From positions 682,001 to 746,000 of the forward strand of contig NW_024881699.1 in the NCBI RefSeq assembly GCF_019059575.1: a stretch of 64,000 bases of DNA, written 5' to 3'. This DNA comes from Amphibalanus amphitrite (taxonomy: Eukaryota > Arthropoda > Thecostraca > Balanomorpha > Balanidae). The first letter of the stretch is position 1. Every line of letters begins with the position of its first letter. The translations under genes and the position numbers were made by a program. A model generated the notes under the pieces. That model was not told the DNA's origin and did not search any database. It saw only the letters and a program-made list of their open reading frames with translations. This document shows, piece after piece, positions 22,190 through 33,100 of this stretch.

Positions 22190-23300
22190 GGTAATTTTCG
22201 TGCGTTTAGATATGCTGATTCAGGCAGCACGCATTATTTCTGTATTATTGGGAGCTGCGTGGTTATCTCGGGGTTACATTTTCCCCACTCTGGTGCTCCG
22301 ACTTTTTGAATTTGGCATGAAACTGGGATTTTGACGGTTGGCGGCATATATGCAGCTTGTCCAATATATTTTCAAGGTCAAACGCATTTTCGTTTTGCTG
22401 TGATTTGGAACTTGGAAAGTATACCTACATGTATATGAGGTATGTGGACATTGGGTAGATAGAGGTAAAGGTACCTATTATATGTGATCTTATAAGCTCG
22501 CGATGTCCCATAAATGTCAAAACTGAGACTTGTCTTCCCACGAAAATAATGGCCTATAAAAGCATGCTCCATTTGCATATCGAGCGTGGGCAGCATATAT
22601 GCACTGCATATCGAGCTGAACTTAACTATGTATATGCCGAAGCACGTGCTGAGATTATGAGCGTGACGCAGTAGAATGTGACGCAGGACTACAGGTGACG
22701 TCTGCGTGGTAATATCGCCATCCTGCACCAGCAGCCATTGACGTAAAAACTGACGCAGACCGCACCGCCTAGCTGAGATGGCATGTGACGAGTTCGCACG
22801 CCAGGGTGGATATATCGCGGCAATGGGGCAGGTCCCGGAGCCTCATCAGGCCATAAAATGTTTGTTATGATGTTTCTGAATGTTTCTGCAGAACAGATGA
22901 TCATTAAATTCAGGAAATTTTGACAAAACGTATATTGGTGGGCATTTCCAGTTCGGCGCGTCCTTGACGTGTTTGGGTAGGACAGAGTGATTGATGTTTA
23001 TAGCCAGGCACGGAGGATGGTGGTGCCAGCCCGTGTCCCATGGAAAATCCAGCACAGAATCATAACAACTGGGGCTGTTTGCACGCATTTGTTAGGTGCG
23101 CTCTAATTTGGCAAACGATCCGATTTGTCTGTTGTTGTTGCAGGCATGCACCTAAGGAACGAACCAAAATATGTAGTGGGAGCTTGAAAGAGACCAAAAT
23201 AGAGAATATCGTTTATATTTCAGAGTATTTTGTGTATCGCAGTATATGGGCCACAAAGTAAGCCATCCTTTTTATTCCGGCATAAAATGAAAAGTGCTCT
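22190..23300. other. No gene seen
   Basis: AT-rich sequence without supportable features. Confidence 0.4.
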
Positions 23301-23319
23301 TATCGAGTCACGAGGCTCC

Positions 23320-23620
23320 CTGTCTCAGCCAATGGACTATGGAACTCGCCGTCCCAACCTATGGAACTATCCGTCTAATCAATGGAGCTCTCCGTCTCAG
23401 AGATCCCTCCGTCTCAACCTATGGAACTCGCCGTCCCAACCTATGGAACTATCCGTCTAATCAATGGAGCTCTCCGTCTCAGAGATCCCTCCGTCTCAAT
23501 CTATGGAACTCGCCGTCCCAACCTATAGAACTATCCGTCTAATCAATGGAGCTCTCCGTCTCAGAGATCCCTCCGTCTCAACCAATGGAACTCGCCGTCC
23601 CAACCTAATAATCTCCGTCT
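23320..23620. repeat. 82-bp tandem repeat
   Basis: About three and a half copies. The anchor CAGAGATCCCTCCGTCTCAA recurs every 82 bp (starting near 23399, 23481 and 23563). Each unit is built from shorter units resembling CCGTCTCAACCTATGGAACT. It is translatable in one frame, but this looks like repeat structure rather than a protein. Confidence 0.93.
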
Positions 23621-23879
23621 CAGCAATGAATATTGGATATAACCCATATGGATCCATCCCAACCTATATGGAACTCTCCACTCAACTTATGGAGCCCTCA
23701 GTCTATCTTTGAACACATGACATAAGTATATGTAGTTCGCCTTACAGCCAATAGCAAGCGGATAAAAGGCGTATTTTGTGTAGACGTTTCAGATACCGAT
23801 AGGTCTACATATATTACTATTTTGTTTGTTGTTAGCGTTGCAACTTGCATTGATTGGTCTCTACAACGCGAACTGATTA

Positions 23880-23906
23880 TACTCATACTCATACTCATAC
23901 TCATAT
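23880..23906. repeat. (ACTCAT)n microsatellite
   Basis: Four consecutive ACTCAT hexamers. Confidence 0.9.
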
Positions 23907-24062
23907 ATTTCGGTTACATCCAAGAAATTGGGTTTTCAGTAAACCACGTCATACATTCAGTAGTTCAAAACTCATACCTATACATACAGCACAGATTCTA
24001 TAGAGGTTAAAACACACCACACATGATAAACTAACTGACCACATTGACCTAGCGCAGCCGGA

Positions 24063-24828
24063 TTAAACATGCCGTTTCTTAACCTTTTTACGGAACGCCG
24101 CCAGACCGGTGCAGCTTCGAACAGGCGCAGGCAACTCATTCCATGAACGAGTTGCGCGACAGATGAATGAGCGCCGGGCAAGCTCAGTTCGCACGCGCGG
24201 GACATGAAGCTGACCGTCACTGGTTGCCCTAGTGCTGCGGCTCGACACCGCAGTACGGTGGACGATGCGGCTGCGGATCGAATCAGGGGTTTGCGAGTCA
24301 TGCATCAGTTTAAATATAACATGCAGATCATGCTCACGCAGTAGCTCCTGTACAGCAGGCCATCCCAGTTCCTTGCGGGACGCTGTCACACGGTCCGAAT
24401 GGACAGGCCGACCATCCCCCAGCCGACCAGCACCCTCTGCACCTGGCTGCGGGTGTGCTCCCTCGGGAGCAGCGGTGCCGCTCCAAGGAAGCAGCCCGCA
24501 TGAGATAAACACTACGTTTCCATGACACGTCTTAATCGATTTAGAGAAATTTCACGTGCATTTTTCTCGGATACTATTCACCTTGTGCAAAAAAAAAAAC
24601 GAGCGTATACACATATATGGTTTTAGCTATATAGCACCTATCCTATATTTACATCTTTAAATGCTGCGTAAATGCTATATGATGGAGCAAATTCATTTGG
24701 CAAAATCGGCGTAGCTTGTGTCATGGAAACGTAGCCACTGCCAATGTTGCCTGTCCAGCCCGGATAAAGGGTTGCGGCGTGGAGGAGAAGGATTTCAGAG
24801 TCCTGAGGATGAAAACGACGGAACGGAG
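24063..24828 (-). mobile_element. 3' fragment of a non-LTR retrotransposon (LINE)
   Basis: The minus ORF 24063-24512 reads like the last part of a LINE reverse-transcriptase ORF. It has an ELGWPAVQELLREHDLHVIF segment, then RRSFICRATRSWNELP and a terminal VRSCTGLAAFRKKVKKRHV. The arginine-rich F-x-C-x-A-x-x-x-WN-x-LP-x-x-VR pattern followed by a short basic tail is common to many jockey/CR1-type elements. Upstream sequence (on minus) continues to about 24828 but is interrupted by an inserted MITE (24515-24731). Related sequence occurs at 28430-28575. The element is 5'-truncated and no longer coding as a whole. Confidence 0.75.
24515..24731. mobile_element. 217-bp TA-flanked MITE inside the LINE fragment
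   Basis: Ends CGTTTCCATGACAC and GTGTCATGGAAACG are perfect 14-bp inverted repeats flanked by TA on both sides (24513-24514, 24732-24733), the Tc1/mariner signature. Counting the duplicated TA and one more base, the inverted symmetry spans 17 bp. The related copy at 28.5 kb passes from CCCGCATGAGATAAA to GTTGCCTGTCC with no insert, so it serves as an approximate empty site. Confidence 0.88.
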
Positions 24829-27800
24829 GACTTTATCACAGATCGTGTAACGAAGCCATCAACAGTCAGCACACCCACACGATAGCGTAACAGCTATGGG
24901 AGAAAAATGGCGCCGGACCGTAGCGGTGTCAACGCCGCCAGTCGGATGGTCCGGGGAGCGCCCGTGTTGAGTTTCCTGCAGTCGGCGCGCTCTCACGGCC
25001 AAAGGTCACCGCAGTTGCCGGCCAGGAGTCAGGGCCAGCGGAGTTTCCCGTGTGTCCACCCCTCTGTCCATGCATGACAATCCACGAACAATGTCCTCGC
25101 ATGCGAACAATGAGCGATGAACATCAGCGATAAAGACAAGATGAGATTGTGTGGCGGTTCCGAGTGAACCAAGCGCGCACATGCGCACGCATTAACGCGT
25201 TTTTATTTTAAATTGGTGAATAATTGGTTCCTGGAGCCCTTTAACTGTTTTCAGGTTACAGCTAGGAGAATTAAACACTTGTTCAGTGGTCAATGCATCC
25301 ATTAACTCAACTTTGTCTCGAGCGTTCCGCAAATTAAAAATGAAATAAATATATAAATAAAAAAGTAGTCTGATAATACCCTTTTAGAAGAGCAGCTTTG
25401 CTACATATACCGGCGCTATAAAGGTGTTTTCTCTTTCAAAACATTTAGAAACAGGCGTGAGATTACAGTCTACAGGACGCAGTCGATAACTCACATGTGC
25501 TGCTCCTGAGAAGCGGAACAACGCTATTTTTGTCCCCCGTATAGGTACCCAGGTATCGGTGCTAAATCAAGTTGATTGCGAAAACTGTAACAATTAACGG
25601 TAGATTTCTGACAACACTGGTGAGAATGAAGCTAAGGAGTGCCCATAAGGAAATATTACCTGCATACGATTCCGCGAAAGTTGTTATCGATAGTGCGGTA
25701 AGATCGCGGTGTTGACGCGGTACCTTTGTTGGTTCCGGGCGCAAATGGATAGGTTACAAGGCCCATCTCAAGCAATCTCAAGACCTCCGCTCAAAACTCA
25801 CCTTCAGACTTCATAACAAACATGCCACTTTGAGTTGGAACGAGTTAACTCTGGGTTTGTGACTGGCCTAAGTACCTACTTGCTATATAGGTAGAAAACG
25901 AGCTTTTCTATTATTTTGAGCTGAAGCTTCAAGTTTTATCATAAAGGCTTCATATTATTTATTTTTCATAGGTACCTACAGCTTTGAACGGGCTGAGTAA
26001 ATATAAGAAGGCCCCCACTGACCAATATTAATCAGAGCGTTGAACACCGGCTCACGAAACAATGCCCTACTACTGAGTGACGTTAATTTCAAATGCATAA
26101 TATTTTACTAAGTTGAAATTTCAACGACATTCTTGCAATCGTGTGGTGTTCATTTTCATAAGCGACCCATTGAGGGATGAAGCACAGACAGGCATGTCGA
26201 CAGAAAGCAGAAGTAATGACATGATGTGCATAAAACCCTGCGTGACATTAAGCCTCCCTATACAGATAGAAAGATGGAAGCAAAGACAGTAAGATATTGT
26301 AGCTGCTAGAAAAGCAGTGTTTGCTCAAACATCCTGCCAGCCTAAAGTGCAACGTTATAGAGAGATGGAGAGACGGGCTTAACTTCCTTTCGGGCCACAT
26401 TTTTAGAGAAAAAGTAGATTCTTGCGCTAGCTACTGTCACAAATTATATCTCCGTATCACTATCAAGTGTCAAAAGTCCCAAAAGTGCTTTGCTTGCGAC
26501 ATGAATAGGCTAAAAAGGTGAGCAATGAGCAGTCGGGGAACGGCGACATTTCAGGATGCCTATTGCGTATTCCTCTCGATCCAGTTGTGCAGGACATTGT
26601 CTCGGCTGCCTCGGCGGCCGGCTTTTGCAGTGTAAAGGCGAGCAAGTCTCGTCTTTTTTTTCGTCGGACGCTAGTTATCTTTCGGAGGTGGACGAGGAAA
26701 GGAGTGCACCCAAGTGGTGCGCACCGACACCAGCTGTCATGTCACGCGAGCCGCCCGTATATATCTGCGCGTGCAATCTCAGAGCAGGCTGGTGCAGTAT
26801 CTGCGCGTGTAATCTCACCTAGCAAGACAGATATAGGCACCTATGCTCGGAGTACCGTATTTACACCTTTCAGGCTACGTACAAGGTGGAGGGATGCAGC
26901 CGGTAGATTACCGATCTAAAGCAGTCTTCATGATGCGTAATTTCATCGATTGCTTAGCTTTCTTATATACCTAATATTTAGGGCTGCTTTCTCGTTCAAT
27001 GGTTTTTATAAAATGCGTTAACGTTCCAGTTACAGATCACCCGGGGATAGATTACCGTACCTACAATGGAATGAAACTCGCTGAGATTTGGCGCACTTAA
27101 ATTAAATTGGCGATTGAGCCGATACCACTCGTGTTCTAGCGAACGAACTTACTCCAGAATCTGACGATAAGTTTGATCTAGGTGACAACGTCAGAAAACG
27201 GGCTGGCCTGGACCGAGCTTGCATGCAACATTTCCTGGCCATACCTACTCGGCTAAAAAAGTGTATTGAACTAGATCATTGCACTGTGCAGGCCATAAGA
27301 CAATTGTTCCGGGGAGAAAAGTCATCAGGAGCGATACGAACTCAGATTGCTCTGATACAATGCTGTTTCGGAAGAGGCGAGCTCCATTCTGAGAATTAGA
27401 CAAGATCAGCGCGCCGAAGGAGGTAAAACTCTGCTGAACGTTTGACCTCGAGCCGCAGGGGCACGCGCACAGCGCAGACCACAGAGAATGGCGCGGTGAC
27501 ACCCGCACCTGGCCCTGAATCCGGTGTCGGCCCGATGCCCTGTTGGCTAGTACCATGGAACTCACATTCGTGTCGTTTAAAAAATTGTCGTTTTGGTGGG
27601 AGGCGACTCTCGAGACGATTTTCGTTTGATATTGGGCACTGGTGGACACCGGGTATAGTAAAATGTTTTAGAGAAGTATGTACAAACACCATGAATTCAT
27701 TGTCATCCTGTTCACCCATGCCCGTCCCACTTGCTCAATGGAAGAGTTCCTACCCATCTTCTGCTCTGACCGAGCTGGCAAGAGACCGCCTCATGCTGTT

Positions 27801-28230
27801 GAATGCGCCGGCATTTACTTCGGCATTGCTGGGGTTGGGGATAGAAAGCGTGCAGTCAATTGAACAGGCATTCCTATTCACTGTTCATGTAGCTATGAGA
27901 AAAAATCACATTTCATTATGATAGATCTCATGGATGTGGACTGTGGTGAGTGTCCTATAGGGTCATGTGAGCTGGGAGAGGTTTCCAACGGTGAAATGGA
28001 CCCTGTATCTAAACTGTTCGTTAGCGGCGGGCAAAACACCAATACGGGCGAGGGTTAATGAGTAAGATGACTGCAACGGCTCCTCTTGGATTCTCTCGAG
28101 TAAAGCCAGCATTTCACAAAACGGGGCAGTATTTGAAAGTCAGGGTGTCGGTATGCACAGACAGACCTTACATACTGTAGAGAAGCGATGGCATGGCGAT
28201 GTAGCTGTAGGTATTTGGCTGGCGCAAACA
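24829..28230. other. No recognised gene
   Basis: The largest ORF is plus 27442-27921 (159 codons, with the minus ORF 27245-27649 opposite). It has no motif I recognise and no clear splice context. GC-rich patches occur at about 26550-26780 and 27440-27540. The rest is AT-rich intergenic-looking DNA. Confidence 0.35.
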
Positions 28231-28233
28231 CAC

Positions 28234-28586
28234 GCCAGTACAGCTGTTTGTTTGTTTGTTTGTTTGTTTTGTTGGGTTAGGCCCTTTCGGTCTGACAAGA
28301 CCATTGCAGAGCCGGAAGGATGATAGGAATTAGGGGGAGACATTGGTCTGGGCAGGCACCCTAGTGAGTCGCCGGGGCTGAGCCCGTCCAGAGGACAGGC
28401 CACCCAGCCCCAAGGCACTCACTGCACCCGGCTACGGGGTGCGCTCCCTCGGGAGCAGCGGTGCCGTTCCAAGGGAGCAGCCCGCATGAGATAAAGTTGC
28501 CTGTCCAGCCCGGAGGGGGATTGCGGCGTGGAGGAGAAGGACTTCAGTATCCTGAGGATAGAAGCACGGAACGGTGCCAGTACAGC
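28234..28586 (-). mobile_element. Short retroelement with CAAA tail and 11-bp target duplication
   Basis: On the minus strand the element runs from about 28575 to 28245 and ends in a (CAAA)n tail, seen on plus as (TTTG)n at 28246-28270. GCCAGTACAGC lies directly outside both ends (28234-28244 and 28576-28586), an 11-bp target-site duplication typical of LINE-mediated insertion. The first part matches the LINE fragment at 24.4-24.8 kb, so this is an internally deleted LINE or a SINE sharing its sequence. Confidence 0.82.
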
Positions 28587-30110
28587 ACGCTCGCAACTGC
28601 TTGGGTCTCTTTCGCGGCTCAGTCTCGTCCCCGTCTGAGCGGCCGACTGCGACAGGGTAGCCACCGCCCGAGGGCAGGCTCGGTCACAGATAGAGGTGCA
28701 GGTCTCAGCTCTGGACAGACATCAACATTCCATATGCTGCATTTAAAAGTTTAATAATTATGTCGACATTCAGTCCCAAATTCAGTCCGTTCTTTCTATA
28801 TGATGAATGTCCAATGCACATTCCTTCAGATTTAAAAACCTTCATATGGTACCTAGCAAACAGCATTGAAGTTGAGAGTTTCCAGATCGAGCCTTTTTCA
28901 GCGCAGTCACTTCATTTATGAAGCAAGGAGTTATGTTCAGAAAAGCGTACAATGGGTATCATAGAATGGGAAGGTCCGTGTTGAATTCCATCATCAGCAG
29001 TCGTCGATGGTTGCGCGTCCTGCGAGTGAACTGGTAAAAGCATGCAAACGAAGTCCGACTGGTGTTTGTTATGCTTGTTGTTATGTAATTTCAGGTGCGA
29101 TGGGCTTGCTGCCTTGGGGTTGCTGATACTGTTGATAAATCAGCAAATTAGCTAATTGGTCACCTAACATACTCTTTAATAAGTACAACAGTCCTAGTAA
29201 GGCTATAGATTTCCTAGAGTCCTAGCCGGCTGATCACACAAACACGTGAGTTTACTTCTCCATGCCTTAAATTGAAATTGCTGTTTTATATCAATATCAA
29301 AGTCAAAAGGCTTAGGTACCTACTACCTGGTTATTATGGGTTAGATAGATAGATATGATAGATCAAGATAGGTTTGTATTCCAGACTAAAAAGTCCATTG
29401 ACACGAGTTGATGGTGGTAGATTGAAATGGGTGAAACACGCACTCACACACACACAAAGGTTATGGCTTATTCATGAACAAAGTACATTTTCATTGTCGA
29501 GCTGCATGACAACAGACACCGGGCAGACACTGGGCTGTCACTTTCATTTTTTAAACCCTTGTCTATATAAATTGATGAGTAAAGTGTCATTACCTGGGTA
29601 TGCTTATAAATATCCTTAACTTCTGAACTTCTGGCTATACAAGCCATTTACACCTTTTAGGTAAGTAGGTACTGCAGGAATTCTCCAAATACTATCTCAG
29701 AATACCTTCTCCAAATAAAAACAAATGGAAAGCACACATCCTACTAAGCTTGAAAAGTGACACAATGCATTCAGCATTGATACTTTCAATATTTTTACAC
29801 ATATTATTTACAAGTTACACTCAATCACCTGCTGTGTGTGGTAAGGTTAGGCTACATTAGGTTAGGTAAGGTTTTTGCATTTCTGCTCAGTGTACCTATC
29901 TGTTTATGTTTTGAGGGGTAAATGATGGTTTGAATGATTTTCTATGTCATTGTATGGTTCATGACAATATGGTGTGGTTTTTATTAAATTTTGAACCCAG
30001 TGTTAAAAAGGCAATTTTTGCCAAAATTTTGTCTGGATTTTGTTACCTACCTGCAAACCTGCCTTTTGGGTAGTGTTGTGTGATGCTAACAGTTGTTATT
30101 GTTCTTTCAG
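28587..30110. other. Upstream region of the FAM185A-like gene
   Basis: AT-rich, with a short (GATA)-type run near 29342. A non-coding first exon of the next gene probably lies here, because a good acceptor (TTGTTCTTTCAG ending at 30110) precedes the start codon. I cannot place that exon. Confidence 0.45.
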
Positions 30111-30135
30111 CCAAGCCTGATTACATCTACTTGCA

Positions 30136-33100
30136 ATGCTGCTCAGAAGATTCACACCATGTGCAAGACTTGTATACCATTCACACAAGAATCGATTTTC
30201 TAAAGATATTCAAAGAAGCATATTATTAGTGGGGACATTGGATTACAATGCTGTTAGAACTGCATCTAGTCACATTGTTCACCCCTTTGGTAAATTTGTA
30301 TTTGAGGGTCCAGGCAGTGTAAATGTGGCTCCTGTTAGTCCACAAGAGTCTCCCAACATGGACAAATGCACCATCAGCTGTGGTGGTGATGGCACCGGGT
30401 GGAGCGTCATTGCCAGTGAAGATACCTGCTCCATCACATCAAACTCAAAAGAGAAAACTTCAGATACATGGAACGTTCATCTTCCCATCAAATATGGTAT
30501 GTACCGACCTGTCAGCCAGCCTAGGCTGCATACTTGACTGTGATCTGTTGATGTTTCCAAGACCATTTGACTGTGTATATTTGGTCTTGGCTATCCGTCC
30601 ATCGCCATGGGTTCCAGATAGTATGAGCCAGATTATTTTCACTCCAAGCACAAATTTAATGCATTTGTTCGATGCTTGAAGATTAACTTATATTTAGCTG
30701 AATTTATGAACATTTTCCCATTACTGGACCTGCACTATCTTCATGTGTGCACTGCGAAGACAGCACACATTATCCGGAAATTTCACAAACAGGACCGGTG
30801 CGCTGCAAGCGGGGTGGATCAGAAGTAGGCACGGGAGTGGGGCTGGTGAATGGTGATCGTCTAGCGGAAGGGCCCCGTTCTTTGAATGTGATTGCGGCAT
30901 CGCGGCGCCCCATTAGAGCATCGCTGGCCTGTGTGCGTGACCTTCCTTACCGACCGGACCTTCCCCCGCCGGTAAACGGAGAACGCATGAGACGCCCGCT
31001 TCATCCGCATAGTCGGGGTGGACTTCCGTGGTTTATTTCTGCCGGTCTCCGGAGTGGATTGTCCCACCCACAAACGTCATTTCCCAGTATTTATGGATAT
31101 CGGCTGTGAATTTTTTGTATTGATGTGCCCTCGTCATATTATGCCATAAATTAGCTTTGATCTTTTGCCCGGGAAATATGCCAATAATCCTATGTCAACG
31201 ACATGTCTTTTCTCATAAGGTATATTTCCTATCAAGTTCCGGGTATCATCTAAATACATTATTGTTTCCTGTTAACTAGATTAGCCCTATAGATATTATG
31301 CTGATTAATATTAAGTATTAAGTCATCTTAAATATTAAGTCATCTTCACAAAGTAGTGCGTGAAAGTGAACGTCAATTGTGATGTCTGCCTCCACAGAAG
31401 CTTAAACCAAACTCCGCGCAGACCGCAGTCCTTACAGCCAGCCGTTTCTGTTATCAGACATTCCATTGCCAAGTTTATGTATGTATATGAGCATTACTAT
31501 ATGTTTTAGGTACGTGAATAGCGATATTTTGAGGTACATCATTTTCAAAAAGCTCATTTCGAGTAAAATGTAAAAGTTTATGTTGATTATCAGCCCATTC
31601 ATCTTGTTAGCTGAACTAATTTCCAGTGCTCCTGCCTTTCACGCATTTAACATGTCTCGGTAAAAGTTGTCACCAAACGTTCTGTTCTAATCTTTTATTT
31701 CTGGTAAATTTATTTAGGTAACTGCCCATCCAAGCTGACCCCTGATGCGATTTTCTGAGACGTTCAGTTTCACAAGCCTTTTTATTTAGACAAGCTAAAT
31801 GATGATTTCAAAACGGTGACACCCAGTGTCAGTGCGTTGCATTGTATTCGTAAAAAAGAAGAGGAGTGGAGAAATAGATAGCACCCTCCCGGGGGCCAGG
31901 ACGGCACGCGTCTGTTCCGAGTTTCGAGCTCAGCGGTGCCTTGCCTAACTTTGTGACGAGTAACGATGACCTTGGGCATGCATGTCAAAGTGCCAGTGAA
32001 CGGGATGCAAAAGAAGGTGTCACGCGAGCCGGTGGCCTGTGCCGCGGTGAGGCGGCCGTTTGAGTGACTCACTTTTCGCTCCCCTTCCGCACGATACGAC
32101 TCTCCATGGCCTTGGGGGTCGGGTGAGGGCAGCGGCACGCGACTCTGTGGCGGTAGACGTCCCTTCGTGGAAATCTACCTTAACTTGCGCCTTAACTTCG
32201 TTGCCACGGTCAGAAGAACGAGACAACGTCTGCTATTACAATAATCTTGTGACCGCGAGAATAGCGGTGATCTGCTTTCTTCTACACTGCTTTCTTTCCC
32301 TCGGTATAAAGACAAGAAAACAATTCAACGACGAAGTTATGCGTTGTGACTTGTAATGATGAACAGCCAAAGCTTTAATAAAATATTGGGCTGAACTCAT
32401 CCGAAAATGTATTACGATTCACGTTTATAGTGCACACTGCATGACTAACGGCTCGATTCTCACATCTACAACCCTATCAGGCTCAATCAGGCTCAGACAG
32501 AGTTGGTGTGTGTTGCAGACGTGGAGGTGCGTTCTGCCGCCGCCGTCAGCGTCTCGGGCATGGAGTGCTCGCGGGCGGCGGTCAACGCCAGCGAGAACGT
32601 GACCTTGACCGCGGTCAGGGCCGGTCACGTGACCGTCAGTACGCCGGCGGCGGTACGTGTCAACAAGCTGCTGCTGGGAAACGCTACGCTAGAGGCGGAG
32701 GTAAGGGGGAGGGGAGGGGCTGTGAACCGGGTACTCGTGTGTGCTTGTGTGTGGCAGGGTGTTTTGACTGGTGAGATAACAAAAATGGTGTGATTTGCAT
32801 TGTTATTGGATACCTAGAGCTGGCGGAAGTCTCTCTGAAACGGTCGCCAGGGCATTTAAATGCTACAAACATTCGCTATTTTCCGAGTTCCGAGTACCAC
32901 ACCCGGGGACTGTAATGAGAGTGCTACTGTGTGTGGACTGGATAGTCACGGGAAGGAAGGAAATGCGTGTTGGTTGTAACACATTGGTTCAATAGAGTTG
33001 TTGCAATCTTTTCCACCCATGAAATGGTCTCCATTGCGTCTGTTGCTGTGTTTCTGACAGCTGTTTCGTGTCTAACAAGTAACAAAAGTGGACATGCCCC

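Noticed and set aside
23320..23620. CRISPR-like or protein-repeat gene
   Set aside because: Contiguous 82-bp satellite units without spacers, and the frame is not preserved between units.
27442..27921. 159-codon plus ORF as a host gene
   Set aside because: No recognisable domain, no clear splice context, and a long ORF on the opposite strand. It is kept only as an unexplained ORF.
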